DNA of 64,000 bases from Citrobacter youngae (lineage in GTDB: Bacteria; Pseudomonadota; Gammaproteobacteria; Enterobacterales; Enterobacteriaceae), in assembly GCF_003818115.1 (NCBI RefSeq), contig NZ_RPOI01000005.1, positions 1 to 64,000 of the forward strand. Direction: 5' to 3'. Within the stretch, counting starts at the first letter, position 1; the number at the start of each line of letters is the position of its first letter. Below are positions 39,643 to 48,573 of this stretch, piece by piece. The notes under the pieces are model-generated. The model was not told the origin of the DNA. It ran no database searches and saw only the letters and a program-made list of their open reading frames with translations. Made by a program: the position numbers and the translations under genes.

Positions 39643-39670
39643 AAAAAAGGCAGATTATTCTGCCTTTTTT
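39643..39670. terminator. Terminator after minE
   Basis: AAAAAAGGCAGA and TCTGCCTTTTTT around TTAT: a strong bidirectional rho-independent terminator between minE and the convergent dmlR. Confidence 0.92.
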
Positions 39671-39701
39671 ATTTTTGATCGTAGTCCAGGCTGCGCCCTA
39701 T

Positions 39702-40619
39702 TTATTCCAAACAGAACTTCGGGTAGTTCTCAGCAAAATAGCGACGTAAATACTCCACGGTAATACGGATTTTTGCCGATGTCGCCAGACGTGACACATA
39801 AACAGCCCAAATATTTGCTGGTTGATAATAGTCAGGCAATATATGAACCAGATGCCCACTGGCGATGTTATCGCAGACATCCCACCATGAACGTAGCGCA
39901 ATCCCCTGACCATCGACACACCATTGGTGAACAACTTCGCCATGATTGGAGGAGAGCGGCCCCGTCACCTTGATCGAGTGCACGCCCTCTTTATTACGCA
40001 TTTGCCAGATGCCAAATGGATGATCGCGCTCTTTAATCACCAGGCAGGGCAACGTGGACAGATCGTTCAATTGCTTCGGTGTACCGTGCTGCGCCACAAA
40101 CTCAGGTGATGCACACAATATTCGATAATTGGTCGCCAGCTTACGTGCGATCAAATTGGGTGCAATATCATCCCCGATGCGGATATCAAGATCGACACCT
40201 TCATTAACCAGATCGACTAACCGATCCTCAACGTCAAACCGCAACTCCAGCTGCGGATACTCTTTTGCCAGCGCTGACAACGCTGGAGCCACTACACGGC
40301 GACCAAAACCAAAGCTGCTGATAATACGTAACATCCCCTGCGGGATCTGCCGGACATCAGACAGCTCATCCATCATCTGATCCACATCCTGCAGGATCCG
40401 CTGAGCCCATTCGTAGATCCGCTCCCCCTCTTCCGTGATGGTTACGCGTCGTGTAGTCCGGTGCAGCAGCACTACATTCAGCGTCTGCTCCAGCAGGGCA
40501 ACTCGCTTACTGATAAAAGCCGGTGAAACGCCTAACTCCTCGGCAACGGCGGCAAAACCCGCACGGCGGGCAACCAGCATAAAGACGCGTAAATCATTTA
40601 ACAGCGGCAGATTATTCAT
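39702..40619 (-). CDS. dmlR: LysR-type regulator DmlR
   Basis: Activator of dmlA in response to D- or L-malate in E. coli. 305 residues from the ATG at 40619 (MNNLPLLNDLRVFMLVA), matching the E. coli start; a GTG seven codons earlier is possible. N-terminal winged helix (AGFAAVAEELGVSPAFISKRVALLEQTLNVVLLHRTTRRV), then the effector-binding domain (LDIRIGDDIAPNLIARKLA). Divergent from dmlA, the usual LysR layout. Confidence 0.93.
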   Translation of the reverse strand: MNNLPLLNDLRVFMLVARRAGFAAVAEELGVSPAFISKRVALLEQTLNVVLLHRTTRRVTITEEGERIYEWAQRILQDVDQMMDELSDVRQIPQGMLRIISSFGFGRRVVAPALSALAKEYPQLELRFDVEDRLVDLVNEGVDLDIRIGDDIAPNLIARKLATNYRILCASPEFVAQHGTPKQLNDLSTLPCLVIKERDHPFGIWQMRNKEGVHSIKVTGPLSSNHGEVVHQWCVDGQGIALRSWWDVCDNIASGHLVHILPDYYQPANIWAVYVSRLATSAKIRITVEYLRRYFAENYPKFCLE

Positions 40620-40656
40620 GATCTGTGTTTTATGTTTCACCAGTTGGAGGGATTAA

Positions 40657-40677
40657 CTATTAATCAGTCAATTATAG
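40657..40677. promoter_or_regulatory. Possible DmlR (LysR-type) binding dyad
   Basis: CTATTAAT and AATTATAG form an imperfect dyad (six of eight pairs) around CAGTC in the dmlR-dmlA divergent gap. Size and place fit a LysR site, but no specific consensus is known to me. Confidence 0.35.
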
Positions 40678-40722
40678 GATAAGGGGAAAGTCAATTTTGA
40701 TGGCGTACAAGTGAGAGCTGCT

Positions 40723-41805
40723 ATGAAGAAAACCTGTCGTATTGCCGCTATCCCCGGAGATGGCATTGGTAAAGAAGTCCTGCCTGAAGGCATTCATGTG
40801 TTACAAGCGGCCGCTGAGCGCTGGGGGTTGTCGCTCAGCTTTGAGCAAATGGAATGGGCCAGCTGCGAGTACTATATGCATCACGGCAAGATGATGCCCG
40901 ATGACTGGCATGAACAGTTGAAATCCTTCGATGCTATCTACTTTGGTGCGGTCGGCTGGCCGGACACTGTACCGGATCACATCTCACTATGGGGCTCGTT
41001 GCTCAAGTTTCGTCGGGAGTTCGATCAATACGTCAACCTGCGTCCGGTACGCCTGTTTCCTGGTGTTCCTTGCCCACTGGCGGGTAAGAAACCTGGCGAC
41101 ATTGATTTCTACGTTGTACGTGAAAACACCGAAGGCGAGTATTCATCACTGGGTGGGCGCGTAAGCGAGGGTACCGAACATGAAGTGGTCATTCAGGAGT
41201 CGGTCTTCACCCGTCGCGGCGTGGATCGTATATTGCGTTACGCTTTCGAGCTGGCGCAAAACCGCCCACGTAAAACCCTGACCTCGGCGACCAAATCCAA
41301 TGGCCTGGCTATCAGCATGCCTTACTGGGATGAGCGCGTTGAAGCTATGGCGGCTCACTATCCCGAGATCCGTTGGGATAAACAGCATATCGACATTCTG
41401 TGCGCCCGCTTTGTGATGCAGCCAGAGCGTTTTGACGTGGTGGTCGCCTCTAACCTGTTTGGCGACATCCTGTCCGATTTGGGACCTGCCTGCACTGGCA
41501 CGATTGGCATTGCACCTTCGGCAAACTTAAATCCGGAACGAACCTTCCCATCGTTGTTCGAACCGGTCCACGGTTCGGCCCCGGATATCTACGGCAAGAA
41601 TATTGCTAACCCAATTGCCACCATCTGGGCTGGTGCGATGATGCTGGATTTCCTTGGCAACGGCGATGCGAATTATCAGGCGGCCCACGATGGCATTCTG
41701 GCTGCGATTGAACAGGTTATTGCCAGCGGACCGAAAACGCCGGATATGAAAGGCAATGCCACCACTCAACAGGTAGCTGACGCTATCTGCCGGGCACTGC
41801 GTTAG
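40723..41805 (+). CDS. dmlA: D-malate dehydrogenase (decarboxylating)
   Basis: NAD-dependent oxidative decarboxylase of D-malate to pyruvate; isocitrate/isopropylmalate dehydrogenase family. 360 residues from the ATG at 40723 (MKKTCRIAAIPGDGIGKEVLPE); an in-frame GTG at 40711 adds four residues. Family motifs: LRPVRLFPGVPCPL, VVRENTEGEYSSLGGR, TSATKSNGL and SNLFGDILSDLGPACTGTIGIAPSANL, with the catalytic Tyr/Lys/Asp set in them. It supplies the last step of the carnitine block that follows. Confidence 0.94.
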   Translation: MKKTCRIAAIPGDGIGKEVLPEGIHVLQAAAERWGLSLSFEQMEWASCEYYMHHGKMMPDDWHEQLKSFDAIYFGAVGWPDTVPDHISLWGSLLKFRREFDQYVNLRPVRLFPGVPCPLAGKKPGDIDFYVVRENTEGEYSSLGGRVSEGTEHEVVIQESVFTRRGVDRILRYAFELAQNRPRKTLTSATKSNGLAISMPYWDERVEAMAAHYPEIRWDKQHIDILCARFVMQPERFDVVVASNLFGDILSDLGPACTGTIGIAPSANLNPERTFPSLFEPVHGSAPDIYGKNIANPIATIWAGAMMLDFLGNGDANYQAAHDGILAAIEQVIASGPKTPDMKGNATTQQVADAICRALR

Positions 41806-41827
41806 AGGTCAAACCACGAAATATGAG

Positions 41828-41851
41828 CCGCGTCACTGACGCGGTTTTTTT
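41828..41851 (+). terminator. Terminator after dmlA
   Basis: CCGCGTC and GACGCGG around ACT, followed by seven T. It separates dmlA from yeaV, so the carnitine genes probably have their own promoter in 41852-42062. Confidence 0.88.
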
Positions 41852-42062
41852 ATGTGTTCTGTACGTCAAATAACCTGCGTGAATTCACCTTTTATTATTT
41901 CCGTTCCGTGTTTTATTGCTTCACGCATCAGGCAATTGTTTAATTCATGTAAAGAACAAATAATAAAATTGTTAAATACGAAGCGACAAAATCTTACCCT
42001 ACAGCATGATAACAACGACAGGCTAATGCCAAACGCGGGCGACTATGCCCAGGAGATCATCC

Positions 42063-43664
42063 ATGTTGAGCAACGTAAAGAAAAAAGATGTGCCACTGAT
42101 AGCCATCAGCCTGGTGGCTATTCTTTTTATCGCCGCCACACTCAGTTTCTTCCCTCAGCAGTCTGCACAAGTTGCAAATACCATTTTTAACGGCGTGACC
42201 CGAATGCTGGGTTCCGCCGTGCAGATCCTGGTCCTCATGGCCATGGGGCTGGTTGTCTGGCTGGCCACCAGCAAATACGGCAATATTCGCCTCGGTGAAG
42301 GTAAAGCGGAATACAGTACCCTTTCCTGGCTGTTTATGTTTATTTGCGCTGGATTAGGCTCCTCCACGCTCTACTGGGGGGTTGCTGAATGGGCTTATTA
42401 CTACCAAACGCCGGGGCTGAACATCGCCCCACACTCACAAAAGGCCCTGGAATTCAGTCTGCCTTACTCCTTTTTCCATTGGGGGATCAGCGCATGGGCG
42501 ACCTACACGCTGGCCTCGTTAACCATGGCCTACCATTTCCATGTGCGTAAAAATAAAGGCTTGAGCCTGTCCGGGATAATTGCTGCTATCACCGGCGTTC
42601 ATCCACAGGGCGTATGGGGAAGACTGGTCGATTTGATGTTCCTGATCGCCACCGTCGGCGCGTTAACCATCTCCCTGGTCGTTACCGCTGCAACCTTCAC
42701 TCGTGGTTTATCAGCACTCACCGGTTTACCGGATAACTTCACGGTGCAAGCCTTTGTGATCCTGTTCTCTGGCGGCATTTTCTGCCTGAGCTCCTGGATT
42801 GGCATCAACAATGGTCTGCAACGTCTGAGCAAAATGGTCGGCTGGGGGGCATTTTTACTGCCGTTGGTGGTACTGATTGTCGGCCCAACCGAATTCATCA
42901 CCAATAACATCATCAACGCTATTGGCCTGACGACACAAAACTTTTTGCAGATGAGTCTGTTTACCGATCCACTCGGTAACGGTGAGTTTACCCGCAACTG
43001 GACGGTGTTCTACTGGCTGTGGTGGATCTCCTACACCCCGGGCGTCGCTATGTTTGTCACGCGCGTATCCCGCGGTCGCAAAATTAAAGAGGTTATCTGG
43101 GCATTAATCCTCGGTAGCACCGTTGGCTGCTGGTTCTTCTTCGGGGTGATGGAGAGCTACTCTATCCATCAGTTTGTCAATGGCGTGATTGATATCCCGC
43201 AGATCATGGCAACGCAGGGCGGAGAAACGGCTGTGCAGCAGGTACTGATGTCACTGCCTGCCGGGAAGCTGTTCCTGGTCGCGTATCTGGCCATCATGAT
43301 TATTTTCCTTGCCTCGCATATGGATGCTGTGGCCTACACCATGGCAGCCACCAGCACACGTAATCTACAGGAAGGGGATGATCCTGAACGTGGCTTACGT
43401 TTGTTCTGGTGTGTGGTCATCACATTAATTCCATTATCAATTTTATTCACCGGTGCGTCTCTGGAAACAATGAAGACCACGGTGGTACTGACCGCCCTTC
43501 CCTTCCTCGCCATCCTGTTGGTAAAGGTCGGCGGTTTTCTTCGCTGGGTACGGCAGGATTATGCCCATGTTCCTGCTCACCAAATTGAAAGTCATCTTCC
43601 CGAAGCACCGGGCGACGCGCCTGTCACGCCACCGGCTGGGACACTACTCAAAGGCGGCAATTAA
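42063..43664 (+). CDS. yeaV: BCCT-family betaine/carnitine-type transporter YeaV
   Basis: Inner-membrane carrier for quaternary amines; 533 residues from the ATG at 42063, which has CAGGAG seven bases upstream (the earlier ATG at 42045 does not). Twelve membrane helices are visible. The family signature [28 protein letters not shown] supplies the aromatic substrate site; [18 protein letters not shown] is helix 3 of the family. Genetic linkage to the Rieske oxygenase makes carnitine or a close relative the likely cargo; exchange versus symport cannot be told. Confidence 0.92.
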   Translation: MLSNVKKKDVPLIAISLVAILFIAATLSFFPQQSAQVANTIFNGVTRMLGSAVQILVLMAMGLVVWLATSKYGNIRLGEGKAEYSTLSWLFMFICAGLGSSTLYWGVAEWAYYYQTPGLNIAPHSQKALEFSLPYSFFHWGISAWATYTLASLTMAYHFHVRKNKGLSLSGIIAAITGVHPQGVWGRLVDLMFLIATVGALTISLVVTAATFTRGLSALTGLPDNFTVQAFVILFSGGIFCLSSWIGINNGLQRLSKMVGWGAFLLPLVVLIVGPTEFITNNIINAIGLTTQNFLQMSLFTDPLGNGEFTRNWTVFYWLWWISYTPGVAMFVTRVSRGRKIKEVIWALILGSTVGCWFFFGVMESYSIHQFVNGVIDIPQIMATQGGETAVQQVLMSLPAGKLFLVAYLAIMIIFLASHMDAVAYTMAATSTRNLQEGDDPERGLRLFWCVVITLIPLSILFTGASLETMKTTVVLTALPFLAILLVKVGGFLRWVRQDYAHVPAHQIESHLPEAPGDAPVTPPAGTLLKGGN

Positions 43665-43708
43665 GCGCCAGTCAAAAATCTTCTTACTCACAAATTAAAG
43701 GTAATCCA

Positions 43709-44833
43709 ATGAGCAATCTGAGCCCTGAGTTTATTCTGCCGCAAAATTTTTGTGCCAATCCGCAGGACGCCTGGACTATCCCGGCACGGTTCTATACCGA
43801 CCAGCAGGCTTTTGAACACGAACAAGAGAACGTGTTTGCCAAAAGCTGGATTTGTGTTGCCCACAGCAGCGAACTGGCAAAGCCAAATGACTATGTCACG
43901 CGTGAAGTGATTGGTGAGAACATCGTGCTGGTGCGTGGCCGCGATAATGTACTGCGCGCATTCTACAACGTCTGCCCGCATCGTGGTCATCAACTGCTGA
44001 GCGGCGAAGGGAAAGCCAAGAACGTGATTACCTGCCCCTACCACGCGTGGGCATTCAAACTTGATGGCAATCTGGCTCATGCCCGTAACTGTGAAAACGT
44101 CGCCAACTTTGACAGTGAGAAGGCTCATCTGACACCAGTGCGACTCGAAGAATATGCCGGTTTTGTATTCATCAATATGGACCCGAACGCCGGTAGCGTT
44201 GAAGATCAGCTTCCGGGACTGGCAGCCAAAGTCGTCGAGGCCTGCCCTGACGTGCACGATCTGAAACTCGCCGCGCGTTTCACTACCCGCACGCCGGCCA
44301 ACTGGAAAAATATCGTTGATAACTATCTGGAGTGCTACCACTGCGGTCCGGCCCACCCTGGTTTTTCCGACTCAGTACAGGTTGACCGTTACTGGCATAC
44401 CATGCACGGCAACTGGACGCTGCAATACGGTTTTGCCAAACCCTCTGAACAATCGTTTAAGTTCGAAGAAGGTGTTGATGCTGCGTTCCACGGCTTCTGG
44501 TTGTGGCCGTGCACCATGCTTAACGTCACGCCAATCAAAGGCATGATGACCGTTATTTATGAATTCCCGGTGGATGCAGAAACCACACTGCAAAACTACG
44601 ACATCTATTTCACTAATGAAGAGCTGACCGAAGAGCAAAAAGCGCTGATCGAATGGTATCGCAATGTCTTCCGCCCTGAGGATTTACGCCTGGTTGAGAG
44701 CGTACAAAAAGGTCTGAAATCACGTGGCTATCGTGGACAGGGACGCATTATGGCGGATACCAGCGGTAGCGGAATCTCCGAACATGGCATTGCCCATTTC
44801 CATAACCTGGTCGCTCAGGTGTTTCAGGATTAA
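43709..44833 (+). CDS. yeaW: Carnitine monooxygenase oxygenase subunit (YeaW/CntA)
   Basis: Rieske non-haem iron oxygenase that cleaves L-carnitine (and often gamma-butyrobetaine, choline, betaine) to trimethylamine and an aldehyde. 374 residues. The Rieske 2Fe-2S ligands are Cys89/His91 (CPHRGHQL) and Cys109/His112 (CPYHAW). The mononuclear iron segment is NWKNIVDNYLECYHCGPAHPGF, and the glutamate before CYHC corresponds to the bridging Glu known from CntA. AAAGG precedes the ATG. Confidence 0.94.
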   Translation: MSNLSPEFILPQNFCANPQDAWTIPARFYTDQQAFEHEQENVFAKSWICVAHSSELAKPNDYVTREVIGENIVLVRGRDNVLRAFYNVCPHRGHQLLSGEGKAKNVITCPYHAWAFKLDGNLAHARNCENVANFDSEKAHLTPVRLEEYAGFVFINMDPNAGSVEDQLPGLAAKVVEACPDVHDLKLAARFTTRTPANWKNIVDNYLECYHCGPAHPGFSDSVQVDRYWHTMHGNWTLQYGFAKPSEQSFKFEEGVDAAFHGFWLWPCTMLNVTPIKGMMTVIYEFPVDAETTLQNYDIYFTNEELTEEQKALIEWYRNVFRPEDLRLVESVQKGLKSRGYRGQGRIMADTSGSGISEHGIAHFHNLVAQVFQD

Positions 44834-44851
44834 TCAGTGAAGGAGTTAGTC

Positions 44852-46300
44852 ATGACCGTTTTTCAGACTTCACTTTTTCGCCAGCAGGCGTTTATCGCCG
44901 GACTGTGGTGTGATGCCGATGACAGTAACACGTTGTCGGTCAGCAACCCGGCAACAGGGGCCGTTCTGGGACAAATTCCCAACATGGGAATGTCAGAGGC
45001 GCAACGCGCCATTGATGCCGCCTCTCAGGCGCTTCCTGCCTGGCGGGCAATGACCGCAGCCCAACGTTCCACGTTGCTTAAAGCCTGGCATCATTTAATT
45101 CTCGACAACAAAACGGCGCTGGCGCAAATCATGACCGCCGAGCAGGGCAAACCGCTGGCTGAGGCGGAAGGAGAGATTGTCTATGCCGCGTCGTTTATTG
45201 AGTGGTTTGCCGAGCAGGCTAAACGTACTAATGGCGAGATTATCCCCTCGCCTGCGACGGATAAACGGTTGATGGTTATCCGTCAGGGTATCGGTGTCTG
45301 CGCGGCAATAACACCATGGAACTTCCCTGCGGCAATGATCACCCGCAAAGCCGGTCCCGCGCTGGCTGCAGGTTGTACGATGGTAGTAAAACCGGCCAAC
45401 GAAACACCGTTTACCGCTCTGGCGCTGGCAGAACTTGCACGTCAGGCCGGTATTCCGGCGGGTGTTATCAATGTCGTGACCGGAAAGTCCCGCGAAATTG
45501 GTGCATTGTTCACCGCAGACGATCGCGTACGCAAACTGTCGTTTACCGGCTCTACCGAGGTAGGGCGCGTACTGATGCGCCAGTGTTCCGATTCTATCAA
45601 AAAGGTTTCACTGGAGCTGGGCGGCAACGCGCCGTTTATCGTATTTGAGGACGCGGATCTCGACAAAGCCGTTGAAGGCGCGCTGGTGGCTAAATTCCGC
45701 AATGCCGGACAGACCTGTGTTTGCGTGAACCGTTTTTACATTCATCAGGCTGTTTATGACGCGTTTTGCGAGAAATTCGTGGCCCGGGTCGCCGCTATGA
45801 AAGTCGGCAACGGTGAGCAACCCGGCGTACAAACCGGTCCGCTGATCAATAGCGCCGCCGTCGACAAAGTGCAGTCGCTTCTTGATGACGCGCTGACGCG
45901 GGGCGCCACGCTATTAACCGGGGGTCAACGCCATGCTCTGGGAGGAAACTATTTTACGCCCACCGTCATCGGCAACGTGCAGCCGGGCACGCAGTTGCTC
46001 CAGGAAGAGATATTCGGACCGGTCGCCGCGCTGGTGAAGTTTGAAGATGAACAGGATGCGATCCGCCAGGCAAATGACACCATTTATGGACTGGCATCCT
46101 ACTTCTACAGCAATGATGCCGCACGCATCTGGCGTGTTTCAGAGCAACTGGAGTATGGCATGGTCGGTATTAATACCGGACTGATCTCGAATGAAGTCGC
46201 CCCTTTCGGTGGTGTGAAGCAATCAGGGCTGGGGCGAGAAGGTTCTGAACACGGTATCGAAGATTACCTGGAGATGAAATATCTCTGCCAGGGGCTGTAA
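44852..46300 (+). CDS. Aldehyde dehydrogenase, GabD-like; probable malic semialdehyde dehydrogenase
   Basis: 482 residues from the ATG at 44852, which has GAAGGAG upstream (GTG 44837 is a weaker alternative). NAD(P)-aldehyde dehydrogenase closest to succinate semialdehyde dehydrogenase GabD: ITPWNFPAAMITRKAGPALAAGC, general base Glu255 (LELGGNAPF) and nucleophile Cys289 (NAGQTCVCVNR). In E. coli no such gene lies between yeaW and yeaX. Here it would oxidise the malic semialdehyde released by YeaW to malate. The enzyme class is clear; the substrate is inferred from position. Confidence 0.88.
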   Translation: MTVFQTSLFRQQAFIAGLWCDADDSNTLSVSNPATGAVLGQIPNMGMSEAQRAIDAASQALPAWRAMTAAQRSTLLKAWHHLILDNKTALAQIMTAEQGKPLAEAEGEIVYAASFIEWFAEQAKRTNGEIIPSPATDKRLMVIRQGIGVCAAITPWNFPAAMITRKAGPALAAGCTMVVKPANETPFTALALAELARQAGIPAGVINVVTGKSREIGALFTADDRVRKLSFTGSTEVGRVLMRQCSDSIKKVSLELGGNAPFIVFEDADLDKAVEGALVAKFRNAGQTCVCVNRFYIHQAVYDAFCEKFVARVAAMKVGNGEQPGVQTGPLINSAAVDKVQSLLDDALTRGATLLTGGQRHALGGNYFTPTVIGNVQPGTQLLQEEIFGPVAALVKFEDEQDAIRQANDTIYGLASYFYSNDAARIWRVSEQLEYGMVGINTGLISNEVAPFGGVKQSGLGREGSEHGIEDYLEMKYLCQGL

Positions 46301-46359
46301 CGACAGATTCCGGCGCGCCGGGTAACCCGCGCCGGACAGAATTTTTAGGGAGTGCCGCA

Positions 46360-47325
46360 ATGTCTGAATATCAAATGCGAGAAGTTCAGGTCAGTCAGAT
46401 TGAAACGATTACCGCGCATGTAAAGCGCTTCACCTTAACGGCTGCCTCAGGCGATCCGTTGCCTGCGTTCCAGGGCGGCAGCCATATCATCGTGCAGATG
46501 CGCGATGGCGAAAATCTCTATAGCAACGCGTACTCGCTGATGAGCTCGCCGTTGGATACCCGCACCTGGCAAATTGCTGTGCGCCTGGAGGAGAATTCCA
46601 AAGGCGGCTCACGATACCTGCATCAGCAGGTCAAACCCGGCGATACGCTGACGATTTCCACGCCCAATAATCTTTTCGCCCTCGAACCGCAGGCGCAAAA
46701 GCATTTGTTAATTGCTGGCGGCATCGGTATTACGCCCTTCCTGTCGCAGATCCCGGAACTCGAAAGCGCCCAGGCACAGTGGCAGCTACATTACTGTTCA
46801 CCCAGCCCTGAAAACTGCGCGTTTCATGATGAACTGAAACAGCACCGCCAGGCCGATCGCATTCATCTGCACCTTTCGAGTGAAGGCACACGCCTCGACC
46901 TGGCACATCTGCTTGCCGATGTAGAACCCGGCACCCATATTTATACCTGCGGCCCGGCCGCGCTTAACGATGCCGTAAGAAGCGAGGCCGCCCGCCACGG
47001 TCTGGATAACAATACGCTACATTTCGAGCAATTTGCGGTAGAAGATAAGAGCGGTGATGCTTTCACCCTCGTGCTGGCACGTTCCGGACGTGAGTTTGTC
47101 GTTCCGCAAGAGATGACGATTCTGCAGGTTATCGAAAATAACAAAGCTGCCAGAGTCGAGTGTCTGTGCCGTGAAGGCGTGTGCGGTACCTGTGAGACGA
47201 CGATTCTTGAAGGGGAAGCGGATCACCGCGATCAATACTTTAGCGACGACGAAAAAGCCAGCCAGCAGAGCATGCTTATTTGCTGTTCACGTGCCAAAGG
47301 CAAACGCCTGGTGCTTGATTTGTAG
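46360..47325 (+). CDS. yeaX: Carnitine monooxygenase reductase subunit (YeaX/CntB)
   Basis: Carries electrons from NAD(P)H to YeaW. 321 residues: FMN/ferredoxin-reductase-type beta barrel (residues 1-105, YSNAYSLMSSP), nucleotide domain (LLIAGGIGITPFLSQI, YTCGPAALNDAV) and a C-terminal plant-type 2Fe-2S domain with CLCREGVCGTCETTILEG and LICC. AGGGAG precedes the ATG. Confidence 0.94.
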   Translation: MSEYQMREVQVSQIETITAHVKRFTLTAASGDPLPAFQGGSHIIVQMRDGENLYSNAYSLMSSPLDTRTWQIAVRLEENSKGGSRYLHQQVKPGDTLTISTPNNLFALEPQAQKHLLIAGGIGITPFLSQIPELESAQAQWQLHYCSPSPENCAFHDELKQHRQADRIHLHLSSEGTRLDLAHLLADVEPGTHIYTCGPAALNDAVRSEAARHGLDNNTLHFEQFAVEDKSGDAFTLVLARSGREFVVPQEMTILQVIENNKAARVECLCREGVCGTCETTILEGEADHRDQYFSDDEKASQQSMLICCSRAKGKRLVLDL

Positions 47326-47332
47326 AATTTAA

Positions 47333-47364
47333 CCGACCGGATAAGCGATGGACTCCCCGGTCGG
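47333..47364. terminator. Hairpin between convergent yeaX and rnd
   Basis: CCGACCGG and CCGGTCGG pair exactly around 16 bases, eight bases after the yeaX stop. No clear T-run, so termination is uncertain. Confidence 0.5.
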
Positions 47365-47373
47365 CCTGAACGC

Positions 47374-48501
47374 TTACTGTGGATAGTCCAGCAGCAGCGT
47401 CTTGAGGCGGTCGGCCATCAGTTCGCCACGCCAACCGGAAATCAGCTCCGGCAGGGACGCCTGCGGCTTTAATTTCCAGTGCCAGTTGAGCAGTTGGTTG
47501 ATTTGACGACGCGAAGCAAGGAGTTCCACGCTAAGATTCTGCTCCGCACTCACATCGGCCACCAGGGCTTTAATGGCTTTGAATGCCTTGCGATAACCCG
47601 GCATATCCATCAGATTCAGCAACGGTTGCGGCAGCGACTCTTCCGGTAAGGCCTGTGCCTTTTCTACCAGGGAGATCAGCGTCTTGCCGTGGAAGCGAAT
47701 TTCGCTCCCGGAAAGTCCCAGACTATCCAGCTCGCCCAGACTGCCCGGCATATAACGGGCCACCGCCCACAGATGCTCTTCACGCACCACGAAGTTTACC
47801 GCCAGATCGCGCTCGCGCGCTTTACGCAGTCGCCAGTCGGCAAGCAGTTGCAGACAGGCGAGCTGACGGGTACGCAACTGCCAGGCATTGGTAATTTCTC
47901 GCCACGCATCTTCGGGTGCCAGAATTTCCTGACGACGCTGTTGCATCAAACGACATTCGTCCAGCGCGGCGGGCAACCAGCCGGACGCATCGGTTTCTGC
48001 CATGAGTTTTGTGGTGATCGGTAATAAATACCAGACATCTGCCGCCGCATACTCGCACTGCCGCTCAGTCAGCGGTCTGGCCAGCCAGTCGGTACGTGAT
48101 TCACTTTTATCCAGCACCACCCCGGTGAACTCTTCCACCATCGCAGCAAAGCCCCACGACAGTGGACGCCCACAAAAGGCGGCCAGAATCTGTGTATCGA
48201 TCAGTGGTTGCGGGAGCTCACCAAACGTGTTGAGAAACACTTCGAGGTCTTCACTTCCGGCATGCAGGAATTTGGTGATCGCAGTGTCACGCAGGATATC
48301 GCGCAGCGGCGACCAGTCGGTGATCCCCTGCGGGTCAATCAGAGCAACGTGTTTGCCATCAAACAGCTGGATCAGTCCCAACTGCGGGTAGTAGGTACGC
48401 GTGCGAACAAATTCGGTATCCAGGGCTATCGCCGGAAATTCACGAACGGCTTCGCACAGCGTGGCCAACGCGTCGTCCGTGGTGATCATTTGATAATTCA
48501 A
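47374..48501 (-). CDS. rnd: Ribonuclease D
   Basis: 3'-exoribonuclease for tRNA 3'-end maturation. 375 residues from a TTG start at 48501 (NYQMITTDDALATL), the same unusual UUG start as in E. coli. DEDD exonuclease residues: Asp28 and Glu30 (LDTEF), the Asp in HAGSEDLEVF, and the Tyr/Asp pair in CEYAAADVWYL. The first HRDC domain follows (LRTRQLACLQLLADWRLRKARERD). A run of eight T lies about 25 bases upstream of the start; in E. coli this U8 run is needed for translation. Confidence 0.96.
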   Translation of the reverse strand: MNYQMITTDDALATLCEAVREFPAIALDTEFVRTRTYYPQLGLIQLFDGKHVALIDPQGITDWSPLRDILRDTAITKFLHAGSEDLEVFLNTFGELPQPLIDTQILAAFCGRPLSWGFAAMVEEFTGVVLDKSESRTDWLARPLTERQCEYAAADVWYLLPITTKLMAETDASGWLPAALDECRLMQQRRQEILAPEDAWREITNAWQLRTRQLACLQLLADWRLRKARERDLAVNFVVREEHLWAVARYMPGSLGELDSLGLSGSEIRFHGKTLISLVEKAQALPEESLPQPLLNLMDMPGYRKAFKAIKALVADVSAEQNLSVELLASRRQINQLLNWHWKLKPQASLPELISGWRGELMADRLKTLLLDYPQ

Positions 48502-48525
48502 ATCGTGCTCTCTTAGGTTTTCGCC

Positions 48526-48550
48526 AAAAAAAACGCCGGATTATCCGGCG
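48526..48550 (-). terminator. fadD terminator, whose T-run doubles as the rnd U8 leader
   Basis: Reading the minus strand, TCCGGCG... the stem is made by CGCCGGA (48534-48540) and TCCGGCG (48544-48550) with a three-base loop, then eight T at 48526-48533. It ends fadD transcripts and, on readthrough transcripts, places the U8 run before the rnd start. Confidence 0.85.
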
Positions 48551-48573
48551 CTTTCTGCTGGCTGTCTTAACGC

